The notes beneath the pieces are model-generated. The model saw nothing but the letters and a program-made list of their open reading frames with translations. It ran no database searches and was not told the origin of the DNA. From the NCBI RefSeq assembly GCF_000981805.1, contig NZ_CP011132.1, forward strand, positions 5,022,001 through 5,086,000: a stretch of DNA of 64,000 nt, given 5' to 3'. The translations under genes were made by a program, and so were the position numbers. Shown here piece by piece: positions 35,265-44,386 of the stretch (position 1 is the stretch's first letter; every line of letters starts with the position of its first letter). This stretch comes from Citrobacter amalonaticus Y19. GTDB taxonomy: Bacteria; Pseudomonadota; Gammaproteobacteria; Enterobacterales; Enterobacteriaceae.

Positions 35265-36557
35265 TCAGTGCCCTGAATGCATATTTACAGGCTGGTCAGA
35301 CATTGCTGGCATACTGCTTTCTGTTTTTTCAGGGTGGCGCATACGTTCCAGCGCGCCCGTAATATTGGCTTCGGAGTCAATGAGGAACAGGCCACTGACC
35401 ACCACGGTATCGCCTTCATTCAGGCCGGAACCGATGCCGGACTGTTGCTGTGATTCATGCAGAACGTGGATCTGTTTCGGCACAAACTTGCCTTCATCAT
35501 CAACAGTAATCACGCGCTGTTCTTTGCCGGTATCGATAACGGCCTGGCTTGGTATCAGCAGCATCTCCTGGCTCTTGGTATTCAGTTTCAGATAGGCATT
35601 CATGCCCGGCTTGAGAAACTCATCCTTATTAGAAACCTGGAGACGGACCTGAAGCGTACGGGTTGTCTGATCCACGCTGGGAAGAATGTTCCATTTTTCG
35701 ACATGGAATGTTTTATCCGGATAAGCCGGTACCGAAATTTCAAACTGCGACGTATCTTTCAGCAGATATGCGATAGATTCTGGCACTGCAGCGCTGATCC
35801 AGACCGGGTCCATTCCCTGAATCTGAGCCACCACCTTATCTTTCGAAATATTCATGCCGGTGCGCAGGTCAAATGCAGTAATGACACCATCAATAGGTGC
35901 TTTAATGGTAAAACGGGTCTGAATGCTCCGGGTAGAACGCAGTCTCTGAATATCCTCTTCCGGCATACCTGCCAGGCGAAGCCGTTCCAGAACGCCTTTA
36001 ATTTGCGTGGAAGTACCACCGGTGCTGGATAACAGAAGGAATTCGCTCTGTGCTTCCACCCAGTCCGGAATGGTAATATCGATAAGTGGCGTCCCCTTCT
36101 TCACATGATCGCCAATCGTCATGGGGTAGACTTTTTCGACAAACCCGTCAGAACGCGCCTGCACAATAACAAACTGATACTCGTTATAGCTGACATTAGC
36201 CGGGATTGTCTGAGAATAATTCAGCATTCCTCGCGTGACTTTTTGCGTTTTTAATCCCAGATTCTGAACCTGGGTTGGGTCGATACGGATCCCGCCACTG
36301 CTTTTATCGCCACTGTCATCAGCATATTTTGGCACCAGGTCCATATCCATAAAGGGCGATTTTCCGGGTTTATCAAATTTGGTATCCGGTTTCATAGGGT
36401 CATACCAGAAAAGTACCTTTTTCTCCGGTGCCTTTTGTTCTGCTGGTACTGTTTTTTGTGATGAGTTTAAATACTGCCAGGCAGTAACCGATATCAGCCC
36501 CCCTGCTATGAGGCTGCTGATAATTATTGCAGCATATTTTATCTTTAAAGAAGCCAT
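35265..36557 (-). CDS. silB: SilB membrane fusion protein
   Basis: 430 residues, CusB family: N-terminal membrane anchor (about 8-27), heavy-metal-binding motif LFWYDPMKPDTKFDKPGKSP (about 48-67) and a Met-rich end (PEKTESSMPAMSDQPVNMHSGH region). Lipoyl/barrel-hairpin layout. Links SilA to SilC and binds Ag/Cu. Overlaps no gene; 113 bases to silF. Confidence 0.95.
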   Translation of the reverse strand: MASLKIKYAAIIISSLIAGGLISVTAWQYLNSSQKTVPAEQKAPEKKVLFWYDPMKPDTKFDKPGKSPFMDMDLVPKYADDSGDKSSGGIRIDPTQVQNLGLKTQKVTRGMLNYSQTIPANVSYNEYQFVIVQARSDGFVEKVYPMTIGDHVKKGTPLIDITIPDWVEAQSEFLLLSSTGGTSTQIKGVLERLRLAGMPEEDIQRLRSTRSIQTRFTIKAPIDGVITAFDLRTGMNISKDKVVAQIQGMDPVWISAAVPESIAYLLKDTSQFEISVPAYPDKTFHVEKWNILPSVDQTTRTLQVRLQVSNKDEFLKPGMNAYLKLNTKSQEMLLIPSQAVIDTGKEQRVITVDDEGKFVPKQIHVLHESQQQSGIGSGLNEGDTVVVSGLFLIDSEANITGALERMRHPEKTESSMPAMSDQPVNMHSGH

Positions 36558-36670
36558 ACAATTTCTCGCTGAAAAATCAAAACACCTGGCATATGCGCAC
36601 GATCATTCATTCACAGTAATCCCATAATGAATGTTCAGGCGCACTGGATGTATTCGCTCCGGACTGTTAA

Positions 36671-37024
36671 TCAGGATTGCGTAACGTTAATGCTTTTGAG
36701 TAAGGAGATATTGCCCTGCTGAATAAACGAGAAATCGACATGGTTGCCGGTTTTCAGGGCATTGATAGCGTCGTCTGCATTAACAAAAGTGAAGCGCATG
36801 GTCATTGCAGGCCAGCCCACCGCCGGGATTGCTTCGTGCGAAATGGTGATTTTTTTACTATTCATATCAATGTCTTTAACGATACCGGTGCCCTTGATAA
36901 CCTGCTGTACCGAAGCATCACTGGCAGCATTCATATCGCCATGCTGATGTGTTTCAGCATGAAGACCGGCAGAAAACATGACAGAGAAGGCACCAAATAA
37001 AACGGCTTTAAGTGAATTACGCAT
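36671..37024 (-). CDS. silF: SilF periplasmic silver/copper chaperone
   Basis: 117 residues: signal peptide (ending HA-ET), CusF-like OB-fold with the metal site H (ISHEAIP), W (VGWPAM) and two Met (MTMRF) conserved, which bind Ag(I)/Cu(I) by thioether and cation-pi contact. Delivers metal to SilB. 27 bases after silC. Confidence 0.95.
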   Translation of the reverse strand: MRNSLKAVLFGAFSVMFSAGLHAETHQHGDMNAASDASVQQVIKGTGIVKDIDMNSKKITISHEAIPAVGWPAMTMRFTFVNADDAINALKTGNHVDFSFIQQGNISLLKSINVTQS

Positions 37025-37051
37025 TTTAATTTCCTGATTAATTGAATAAAT

Positions 37052-38437
37052 TTACTCTACCCAACCGCCACCCAGCGCGGTAAACAGATTAATTTCGTTA
37101 ACCTGTCGGGAATAGGTAAGATCGAGAATGGTTTGCTGCGTCGCGAAGAGGGAACGTTCTGCATCCAGCACTTCGATGTAACTGACAGCACCACTTGCAT
37201 ACAATCCTCTGGCACGCTGTAGAGTTATCTGAAGTGAATCAAGATAACGCTGCTGTGACTCAAGTTGCTGGCTAAGGCTGTCGCGCAGCGCAAGCGTGTC
37301 GGAAACATCCTTAAAGGCTGACTGAATTTTTTGTTCGTAATTAACCACGGACTGTTGCTGGCGAATTTCAGCCAGCTTCAGATTGGCTTTGTTCCTGCCA
37401 GCATTAAATATAGGAATTTCAATTTTAGGAATAAAATTCCACATTCCACTTCCTGACGTAAAGAGGCTGGACAGCTCCGTACTGCTTGAGGAGAGACCAC
37501 TGGTCAGGGTAATGGACGGGAAAAAAGCCGCTCGCGCTGCGCCAATATTGGCATCAGCCGCTTTCAACTGGTATTCCGCTTCCATAATATCCGGACGCTG
37601 CAGCAATATTTGTGACGACAGATTTGGTGGCAATTTTACTGGTGCGATCTCCCCACCTTTAATCCCTTTTTCTGACGGAACTGCGCGGTACGTTCCCAGC
37701 ACCAGTTGCAGGGCATTGTTTGCCTGAGCCAGATCGCCTTCTCGTTTGGCTATTTCGGCGCGGGTACTTTCGATTTGCCCCCTGGCTTGTTCAAGCGCCA
37801 GAACGTTCGTACTCCCGGTCACCAGTTGTTGCTCAACGAATGCATAAGACTGTTCATAATTTTTCAGCGTTTCCCGCGCAATACGGAGTTGTTCGTACGC
37901 CAGTTGCTGGCTGAAATAGCTCTGTGAAACGTTGGAGACCAGCAGGATGTGTACGGCACGACGGGCTTCTTCGCTGGCAAAGTAGTTCTGGCGATCAGCC
38001 TCACTCATGTTCTTAAGTTTGCCAAAAAAATCGAGCTCATAGCTGAGCTCCAGACCCGCGTCGTACTCCTGTGTGGTCGGCTTGTCACCTTTCAGACCAC
38101 CGTTGTATGTGATCCCGGATGAGGCATTCAGTTGGGGATAACGATCTGCATCCGTGACGTTGAACTGGGCCCGGGCCTCTTCAACCTTCAGGGCAGCCAT
38201 TCTCAAATCACGGTTATTATTCAGGGCTTCACCGATCAGCCTGCTGACCTGGGGATCGACAAAAAAGTTTCGCCAGCCCGTATCCTGATAGCTGTTTACC
38301 GCAGGCGTCAGACTGTTTTTAGACAATGAAAACTGCTGGGGAACCGGAGCTGGCGGACGCTGATATTCAGGTGCCAGAGAAACACAACCAGCCAGGATGA
38401 ATATGGTACTGATGCTGAGTAATTTTAATTTGAACAT
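37052..38437 (-). CDS. silC: SilC outer-membrane efflux channel
   Basis: 461 residues from ATG 38437; the longer ORF extends through the regulatory region and is a shadow. Lipoprotein signal with LAGC (residues about 14-17), TolC/CusC-type repeats with long helices (QLAYEQLRIARETLKNYEQ). Trimeric outer-membrane exit duct of the SilCBA pump. First gene of silCFBA-G-P, divergent from silRS. Confidence 0.95.
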   Translation of the reverse strand: MFKLKLLSISTIFILAGCVSLAPEYQRPPAPVPQQFSLSKNSLTPAVNSYQDTGWRNFFVDPQVSRLIGEALNNNRDLRMAALKVEEARAQFNVTDADRYPQLNASSGITYNGGLKGDKPTTQEYDAGLELSYELDFFGKLKNMSEADRQNYFASEEARRAVHILLVSNVSQSYFSQQLAYEQLRIARETLKNYEQSYAFVEQQLVTGSTNVLALEQARGQIESTRAEIAKREGDLAQANNALQLVLGTYRAVPSEKGIKGGEIAPVKLPPNLSSQILLQRPDIMEAEYQLKAADANIGAARAAFFPSITLTSGLSSSSTELSSLFTSGSGMWNFIPKIEIPIFNAGRNKANLKLAEIRQQQSVVNYEQKIQSAFKDVSDTLALRDSLSQQLESQQRYLDSLQITLQRARGLYASGAVSYIEVLDAERSLFATQQTILDLTYSRQVNEINLFTALGGGWVE

Positions 38438-38539
38438 AACGCTTCTCGTACAGGCAGACCTGGTAAATGGTTCAAACGAAGTCCAGAGTATTGATAGGGG
38501 TACTTTACCTAACGCTCTCTGTTTGCCGGGTGACAGGAT

Positions 38540-38557
38540 AATGACAATGTTGTCATT
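38540..38557. promoter_or_regulatory. SilR/CusR box in silC-silR intergenic region
   Basis: Perfect dyad AATGACAATGTTGTCATT, closely matching the CusR box of E. coli. It is 104 bases from silC and 70 from silR, so SilR can control both directions. Confidence 0.8.
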
Positions 38558-38626
38558 TTTGCTGTAATCCGTTGATAACGATCGTGGGCGCAATAGAATG
38601 ACATTAGCAGCCAGCCGGGGAGCAAG

Positions 38627-39307
38627 ATGAAAATATTGATCGTCGAAGACGAAATTAAAACAGGTGAATATCTCAGCAAAGGGCTTACAGAGGCAGGGTT
38701 CGTAGTGGATCACGCTGATAATGGTCTTACCGGATATCATCTCGCCATGACAGCCGAGTATGATTTAGTCATTCTGGATATCATGCTACCTGATGTGAAC
38801 GGCTGGGATATCATCCGCATGCTGCGCACTGCCGGAAAGGGTATGCCGGTCTTACTGCTGACAGCCCTCGGCACGATCGAACATAGGGTCAAAGGACTGG
38901 AACTGGGTGCGGACGATTATCTGGTTAAACCCTTTGCGTTTGCCGAACTGCTCGCCCGGGTGAGAACCCTTCTGAGGCGGGGAAACACGATGATCACGGA
39001 AAGCCAGTTTAAGGTGGCTGACCTCTCGATTGATCTCGTATCCAGAAAAGTCAGTCGCGCCGGAAACCGCATTGTGCTCACCAGTAAAGAGTTTAGCCTG
39101 CTGGAATTCTTCATTCGCCATCAGGGAGAGGTTCTTCCCCGCTCCCTGATTGCCTCTCAGGTCTGGGACATGAATTTTGACAGCGACACTAATGCGATCG
39201 ATGTCGCAGTAAAGCGACTCCGCGCTAAAATAGACAACGATTACGAGACAAAGCTGATCCAGACAGTCCGGGGCGTGGGCTACATGCTGGAGGTCCCGGA
39301 TGCATAG
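38627..39307 (+). CDS. silR: SilR response regulator
   Basis: 226 residues, OmpR family: receiver with phospho-Asp in LVILDIMLP (about 51) and KPFAF, winged helix with SDTNAIDVAVKRLRAKID cut at about 195-212. CusR relative. Overlaps silS by 8 bases. Paralogue of PcoR. Confidence 0.95.
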   Translation: MKILIVEDEIKTGEYLSKGLTEAGFVVDHADNGLTGYHLAMTAEYDLVILDIMLPDVNGWDIIRMLRTAGKGMPVLLLTALGTIEHRVKGLELGADDYLVKPFAFAELLARVRTLLRRGNTMITESQFKVADLSIDLVSRKVSRAGNRIVLTSKEFSLLEFFIRHQGEVLPRSLIASQVWDMNFDSDTNAIDVAVKRLRAKIDNDYETKLIQTVRGVGYMLEVPDA

Positions 39308-40775
39308 CAAACCTTCCAGACGCCCTTTCTCACTCGCTCTGCGGCTGACCTTTTTTATCAGCCTGTCCACGATACTGGCTTTTATCGCCTTCACCTGGTT
39401 TATGCTGCATTCTGTTGAAAATCATTTTGCCGAGCAGGATGTCAGCGATCTTCAACAAATCAGCACCACACTGAACCGTATACTGCAGTCCCCGGTGGAT
39501 CCGGATGATAAAAAAATAAGCAAAATAAAGGAATCAATTGCCAGCTACCGCAACGTTGCCCTTTTGCTCCTCAATCCCAGGGGTGAAGTGCTCTTTAGCT
39601 CAGCTCAGGGGGCGGCACTACGCCCGGCAGTGAATTCAGCAGATTTTAGCGAGCACAGCCGCGCACGGGATGTCTTTCTCTGGACGGTGGAGGATCCTGC
39701 GGGACCGATGGATACCGGGTCCGAAATGAAGATGGAAACATACAGGATTATCGCCTCCTCTGGTCAGGCGATATTTCAGGGCAAACAGCAGAACTATGTC
39801 ATGCTGACTGGCCTATCCATTAATTTCCATCTCCATTACCTCGATGCGCTGAAAAAGAACCTGATTGCGATTGCCGTCGTGATAAGCCTGTTGATTGTTC
39901 TGATCATTCGAATCGCTGTCCGTCAGGGGCACCTGCCCCTTCGTAATGTCAGCAATGCCATTAAAAACATCACCTCCGAGAATCTTGATGCGCGACTGGA
40001 ACCGACACGCGTTCCCATTGAGCTGGAGCAACTGGTTATCTCGTTCAATCATATGATTGGAAAGATTGAGGATGTCTTTACCCGCCAGGCCAATTTCTCT
40101 GCCGATATCGCGCATGAGATCAGAACGCCCATCACCAATCTGGTGACGCAGACTGAAATCGCACTGAGTCAGGATCGAACACAGAGGGAACTTGAGGATG
40201 TCCTCTATTCCAGTCTTGAAGAGTATAACCGGATGACCAAAATGGTCAGCGATATGCTGTTCCTGGCACAGGCAGATAATAATCAGCTGATACCTGACAG
40301 GGTCATGTTTGACCTCAGAGCGGAAGTCATGAAAGTCTTCGAGTTTTTCGAAGCCTGGGCCGAAGAACGCAATATCACGCTCAAATTTAACGGGATGCCC
40401 TGCCTGGTTGAGGGAGATCCACAAATGTTCAGAAGGGCGATCAATAATCTGTTATCCAATGCCCTGCGTTATACCCCGGAGGGACAGGCAATCACCGTCT
40501 CAATAAGAGAGCAGGAGAGCTTTTTTGACCTTGTGATTGAAAATCCGGGGAAACCAATCCCTGAAGAGCATTTATCAAGGCTGTTTGACCGTTTTTATCG
40601 GGTAGATCCGTCCAGACAACGAAAAGGAGAAGGCAGCGGCATCGGCCTTGCGATTGTGAAGTCCATCGTGGAAGCACATCACGGAAGAGTGCAGGTGGAA
40701 TCGGACGTACGTTCAACTCGTTTTATCCTATCCGTGCCCAGACTGGAGAAAATGATTCCGGAAACCCAGTACTGA
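39300..40775 (+). CDS. silS: SilS sensor histidine kinase
   Basis: 491 residues: TM1 (about 15-38), periplasmic domain, TM2 (about 188-208), HAMP, HisKA SADIAHEIRTPITNL (about 265-279), N box LLSNALRYT, G box GSGIGLAI. Senses periplasmic Ag/Cu and signals to SilR. Slightly longer than PcoS. Confidence 0.95.
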   Translation: MHSKPSRRPFSLALRLTFFISLSTILAFIAFTWFMLHSVENHFAEQDVSDLQQISTTLNRILQSPVDPDDKKISKIKESIASYRNVALLLLNPRGEVLFSSAQGAALRPAVNSADFSEHSRARDVFLWTVEDPAGPMDTGSEMKMETYRIIASSGQAIFQGKQQNYVMLTGLSINFHLHYLDALKKNLIAIAVVISLLIVLIIRIAVRQGHLPLRNVSNAIKNITSENLDARLEPTRVPIELEQLVISFNHMIGKIEDVFTRQANFSADIAHEIRTPITNLVTQTEIALSQDRTQRELEDVLYSSLEEYNRMTKMVSDMLFLAQADNNQLIPDRVMFDLRAEVMKVFEFFEAWAEERNITLKFNGMPCLVEGDPQMFRRAINNLLSNALRYTPEGQAITVSIREQESFFDLVIENPGKPIPEEHLSRLFDRFYRVDPSRQRKGEGSGIGLAIVKSIVEAHHGRVQVESDVRSTRFILSVPRLEKMIPETQY

Positions 40776-40789
40776 GAATAAAGATTTAA

Positions 40790-40805
40790 ATGACAAAGAT
40801 GTCAT
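40790..40805. promoter_or_regulatory. SilR-type box upstream of silE
   Basis: ATGACAAAGATGTCAT, a perfect TGACA/TGTCA dyad 216 bases before silE and 15 after the silS stop. Nearly the same as the box at 38540, so silE is probably in the SilRS regulon. The 40806-41020 stretch holds no other gene. Confidence 0.7.
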
Positions 40806-41020
40806 TAGCCTGTCATGCAGCAAACAGAAGCCATTCGATATAATTAGTGCAACTTATCAGGAAGGCATTATTACTTCATCCATACACGGCATCAGCACAA
40901 GCCAGGAGTTGTATTAAAGCCTCATCCTGGCGGAATAAGGTCTGTAGAGTTGTCAGTTGTACTACTGAGGACACAGATCGAAATTCACGGACATCACTAA
41001 TTCAGAAATGGAGAGTTACC

Positions 41021-41452
41021 ATGAAAAATATCGTCTTAGCATCAGTGTTAGGTTTGAGCTTAATTTCTACGGCCTGGGCCACTGAAACTGTAAATATCCA
41101 TGAGCGTGTCAATAATGCTCAGGCTCCGGCCCATCAGATGCAGTCTTCTTCAACTCCAGCCGCCATCCAGGGGGCAGCTCCACGGATGGCCGGTATGGAT
41201 CAGCATGAACAGGCTATTATTGTTCATGAAACCATGAACAATGGTTCAGCAGATGCACATAAAAAAATGGCGGAAAGTCATCAGAAGATGATGGGAACTG
41301 GCACCGTTAACGCTTCCCGTCCGGCGACTTCGTTTGCGGCGATGAATGAACATGAAAGAGCAGCTGTTGCCCATGAATTTACGAATAACGGTCAGTCCGG
41401 CCCCCATCAGGCTATGGCTGATGCACACCGCCGCATGATCAATGCGGGCTGA
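41021..41452 (+). CDS. silE: SilE periplasmic silver-binding protein
   Basis: 143 residues, the usual SilE length. Signal peptide (ending AWA-TE), then a disordered His/Met repeat protein (HERVNNAQAPAHQMQSS, MAGMDQHEQ, HKKMAESHQKMM). Binds several Ag(I) ions per chain and buffers the periplasm. Ribosome site gagag upstream; intrinsic terminator downstream. Confidence 0.96.
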   Translation: MKNIVLASVLGLSLISTAWATETVNIHERVNNAQAPAHQMQSSSTPAAIQGAAPRMAGMDQHEQAIIVHETMNNGSADAHKKMAESHQKMMGTGTVNASRPATSFAAMNEHERAAVAHEFTNNGQSGPHQAMADAHRRMINAG

Positions 41453-41526
41453 TGACAACTGAAGTTTCCGTGCGGTTACCCTTTCCTTGATAGATTGTCC
41501 CTTATACGGATATGTTGTTATTTTTT

Positions 41527-41548
41527 GCCCCCTTCAGGGGGCTTTTTT
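41527..41548 (+). terminator. Intrinsic terminator of silE
   Basis: GCCCCC / GGGGGC stem with a 4-base loop followed by six T. Confidence 0.9.
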
Positions 41549-41597
41549 GTCTGACTCAGCTAAACTTATCCGGTAACCATCTGAAAGGGTTTATTAT

Positions 41598-41948
41598 ATG
41601 AAAATCACAAATTCGCTTTTTGTTATACTGATGTTATCCCTGCCAGCGATTTCCGCAGAACATTCAGAAATGAAAATGTCAGATATATCCTCATCGGCAT
41701 CGTCACAGGAATATATGTCCGGCATGAAAGGTATGCATGACAAAATGATGGCCGCTGTAAAAGAGTCCGATCCCGACAAGGCTTTTGCGAAAGGCATGGT
41801 AGCACACCATGAAGGGGCAATAGCAATGGCTGAGACCGAGCTAAAATACGGAAAAGATCCGGAAATGAGAAAGCTCGCGCAGGACATCATTAAAGCTCAA
41901 AAAGGTGAAATTGAGCAGATGAATACATGGCTTGGTAATCAAAAATAA
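41598..41948 (+). CDS. DUF305 (CopM-like) periplasmic protein
   Basis: 116 residues: signal peptide (ending ISA-EH), Met/His-rich start (SEMKMSD), then the DUF305 helical core with FAKGMVAHHEGAIAMAE (about 65-81), a His/Met cluster that binds metals. DUF305 proteins are linked to copper/silver tolerance. Downstream of silE, own terminator at 42027. Confidence 0.85.
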   Translation: MKITNSLFVILMLSLPAISAEHSEMKMSDISSSASSQEYMSGMKGMHDKMMAAVKESDPDKAFAKGMVAHHEGAIAMAETELKYGKDPEMRKLAQDIIKAQKGEIEQMNTWLGNQK

Positions 41949-42026
41949 TGATTGCGGAAATAATATATTGCGCGTACAGTCAGAGTGTTCCCGGGCACGG
42001 GAACCTGTTAATCGTTAATTAATCAA

Positions 42027-42049
42027 AACCCGATTCATTTCGGGTTTTT
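42027..42049 (+). terminator. Intrinsic terminator of DUF305 gene
   Basis: AACCCGA / TCGGGTT stem with a 6-base loop and a T-run. Confidence 0.85.
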
Positions 42050-42355
42050 CCTTTTACCCCCCCCAACGCATGCACTGCACCGAGTGAAATTCACCTGAGC
42101 CAATTCTGCTTGCTTATTATTTCGATGGGAATTGCTGATTTTAATTAAGTCTATGTTTTAAAGGTGTTTCTCATGCCTGGGTTTGGCAGGGGTTCGTCCT
42201 GTTCTCTGGTCATGCGCAATGGCAATTCGCAGTCAGGGCTCAAGACTACTTTTACCTCTTTTTTAACAGAAAGTTTCTGGACCCGATACTTGCCGGAAAC
42301 ATCATCTGCTGTTCATCCCGACCAATAAAACGAAGGTATCACTCTCGTTTGAATC
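42050..42355. other. Non-coding gap between DUF305 and HNH genes
   Basis: 306 bases with no ORF, repeat or hairpin that I can support. It probably marks a boundary between the copper-silver island and a separate insertion. Confidence 0.4.
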
Positions 42356-43270
42356 TCACTTACTTTCCATTTTGTAATAAAGAATCAAGTTTTCCAGTGA
42401 TATATCAATACCAACTTTTTTTAATAACCTTTTTCGCGCAGTGTATATTTCTTTCAGCATATCTTCATAACCCTGACCAAGGTGAATTTGTTTATGGCAA
42501 TTGCAACACAGAGATATGATATTTTCTTCAACATCAAGAGATGTGTCAAAAGCATCTTGCCTGGACATAGGTACAATGTGATGAGGTTCTGTGTAATTTA
42601 AGGATGAATTTCGCCTTCTGAATGTTGGGTGGTCACTATCGACTTCACATCTGTAACCTGCTTTATTCAGCGCATTTTGGGATACGCCTTTACTCCTGGG
42701 ATACGAGAGGCCATTTTTTACTTCTATTGCATTTTTCTTTGGTTTGGCTTCCCCTGTATATTCAAACGTCTGAACGTTGTCAAAGATATTACTTTTCTCT
42801 ATGGCATTGATCAACTCATCGTCAGAGTAATACTCACTGCTGGCCATTTCTGTTGTACCAAAAAAATCCAGTTCGTTAATTGCCTGAACAAGTTCCTCAC
42901 GAATTGTCCATAAGTTTCTTTTGGGTTTTCCGCCGATTTCTTTACTCTTCATTACGGTAATGAATTTTGTACCGGATGCGATATTTCCGACACCTTTAAC
43001 CTCGAATCTACCAAGTTCTTTTTGAACTCTGCCACCCAGTCCGTTTATGACTCCATTAGCACTCATGCTGTGCAGGTCGTACTTCTTACCAATATCGAAG
43101 CATGTGCAGGAATGATTTGGCTCAATAAACCATTTTTTTAACGCTGCAATACTTTTTGTGTCAAAAACTTTATCATTTGTTAATAAAGTTTTCCATTCTT
43201 CCACACTGATATCAATGTCACAGACATACTCTCCATCAATCACTTCGCATATTTTTTTAATCACATTCAT
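42356..43270 (-). CDS. HNH endonuclease
   Basis: 304 residues. C-terminal HNH nuclease domain: RYRCEVDSDHPTF (zinc Cys), EPHHIVPMSRQ (catalytic HH), NIISLCCNCHKQIH (Cys/His). The N-terminal 190 residues show no motif I know. The gene is visibly AT-rich against its neighbours, a sign of separate acquisition. HNH genes of this style occur as stand-alone restriction-like or defence nucleases; the true substrate is unknown. Monocistronic. Confidence 0.75.
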   Translation of the reverse strand: MNVIKKICEVIDGEYVCDIDISVEEWKTLLTNDKVFDTKSIAALKKWFIEPNHSCTCFDIGKKYDLHSMSANGVINGLGGRVQKELGRFEVKGVGNIASGTKFITVMKSKEIGGKPKRNLWTIREELVQAINELDFFGTTEMASSEYYSDDELINAIEKSNIFDNVQTFEYTGEAKPKKNAIEVKNGLSYPRSKGVSQNALNKAGYRCEVDSDHPTFRRRNSSLNYTEPHHIVPMSRQDAFDTSLDVEENIISLCCNCHKQIHLGQGYEDMLKEIYTARKRLLKKVGIDISLENLILYYKMESK

Positions 43271-43412
43271 TCCCCTGTTATACAGATAGTCATAATGAAA
43301 ATATAAAGCTCGCTAACCGGTATGGTTGCGTAAGGACCGTAGTCTCTCAGAGACCGTGCTTTCTTTTTTTTCAGGCCTGGACACTAAAGGGTCTGTTGCA
43401 CCCCGAAAAAAT

Positions 43413-43460
43413 TTGTTGCGGGGATTGCTCATTGAGATGAGCCTCTGCTCGATCATACCA
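43413..43460 (-). repeat. Truncated copy A of the YD(Q/R)AEAHLNEQS sequence
   Basis: On the - strand this encodes YDRAEAHLNEQSPQQ, then diverges. It is cut on its 5' side exactly by the mer transposon repeat at 43461. A longer copy is at 55145-55252. The rest of the gap 43271-43412 shows no gene. Confidence 0.6.
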
Positions 43461-43498
43461 GGGGTCGTCTCAGAATTCGGAAAATAAAGCACGCTAAG
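43461..43498. repeat. 38-bp Tn21-family inverted repeat (left)
   Basis: GGGGTCGTCTCAGAATTCGG... through GCACGCTAAG, the standard 38-bp terminal repeat of Tn21/Tn501-type transposons. The merR stop codon lies inside it. No partner repeat is visible on the right of mer. Confidence 0.9.
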
Positions 43499-43949
43499 GC
43501 GTAGTCACCCCGTGACTCCCCCGCGCCGATGCAGCGAGCTTCGTTCCGTCTTGCAGTGACGCAATCAGCGGGCAGGAAACGTTCCCTTTCCGCGCATGGC
43601 AGGCGCACACCAGTTCAGACAGCACGGCCTCCATGCGTGCCAAGTCGGCCATCTTCTCGCGCACATCCTTGAGCTTGTGCTCGGCCAGGCCGCTGGCTTC
43701 CTCGCAATGGGTGCCATCCTCCAGCCGCAGTAGCTCGGCGATTTCGTCCAGGCTAAAGCCCAGCCGCTGGGCCGATTTCACGAACCGCACTCGTGTTACA
43801 TCCGCCTCGCCATAGCGGCGAATGCTGCCATAGGGCTTGTCTGGCTCCGGCAGCAGGCCCTTGCGCTGGTAGAACCGGATGGTCTCCACATTGACCCCGG
43901 CCGCCTTGGCAAAAACGCCAATGGTCAGATTCTCAAAATTAATTTGCAT
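43494..43949 (-). CDS. merR: MerR mercury regulator
   Basis: 151 residues, slightly longer than the usual 144. N-terminal winged helix (TIGVFAKAAGVNVETIRFYQ), dimer helix, and the three Hg(II)-binding Cys: THCEEAS, CACHARKGNVSC. Represses and, with Hg, activates the mer promoter by unwinding a 19-base spacer. Divergent from merT. Confidence 0.97.
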   Translation of the reverse strand: MQINFENLTIGVFAKAAGVNVETIRFYQRKGLLPEPDKPYGSIRRYGEADVTRVRFVKSAQRLGFSLDEIAELLRLEDGTHCEEASGLAEHKLKDVREKMADLARMEAVLSELVCACHARKGNVSCPLIASLQDGTKLAASARGSHGVTTP

Positions 43950-43954
43950 ATCGC

Positions 43955-43985
43955 TTGACTCCGTACATAACTACGGAAGTAAGCT
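43955..43985 (+). promoter_or_regulatory. mer promoter-operator
   Basis: -35 TTGACT (43955-43960) and -10 TAAGCT (43980-43985) with the typical overlong 19-base spacer holding the MerR dyad CCGTAC...CTACGG. Confidence 0.9.
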
Positions 43986-44020
43986 TAAGCTATCCAAACC
44001 AAATTTGAAAGGACAAGCGT

Positions 44021-44371
44021 ATGTCTGAACCACAAAACGGGCGCGGCGCGCTCTTCGCCGGTGGGCTGGCCGCCATTCTTGCGTCGGCCTGCTGCCTGGG
44101 GCCGCTGGTTTTGATCGCCTTGGGGTTCAGCGGGGCATGGATCGGCAACCTGACGGTGCTGGAACCCTATCGCCCGATCTTCATCGGCGCAGCGCTGGTC
44201 GCGCTGTTTTTCGCCTGGCGGCGCATCTACCGCCCGGCGCAAGCCTGCAAACCGGGTGAGGTCTGCGCGATTCCCCAAGTGCGAGCTACTTACAAGCTCA
44301 TTTTCTGGATCGTGGCCGCGCTGGTCCTGGTCGCGCTCGGATTTCCCTACGTCATGCCATTTTTCTATTAA
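44021..44371 (+). CDS. merT: MerT mercuric transport protein
   Basis: 116 residues, three transmembrane segments; Cys pair in TM1 (ASACCLGPLV) and a second pair in the cytoplasmic loop (AQACKPGEVCAIP). Moves Hg(II) from MerP into the cytoplasm. Confidence 0.97.
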   Translation: MSEPQNGRGALFAGGLAAILASACCLGPLVLIALGFSGAWIGNLTVLEPYRPIFIGAALVALFFAWRRIYRPAQACKPGEVCAIPQVRATYKLIFWIVAALVLVALGFPYVMPFFY

Positions 44372-44386
44372 TCACAGGAGTTCATC

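Noticed and set aside
38438..38740. N-terminal extension of silC
   Set aside because: It crosses the SilR box and the start of silR; the real start with lipoprotein signal is at 38437.
42050..42355. Possible Tn7-type end next to the silver island
   Set aside because: Copper-silver islands are often next to Tn7-like genes, but no tns gene or repeated end was visible here.
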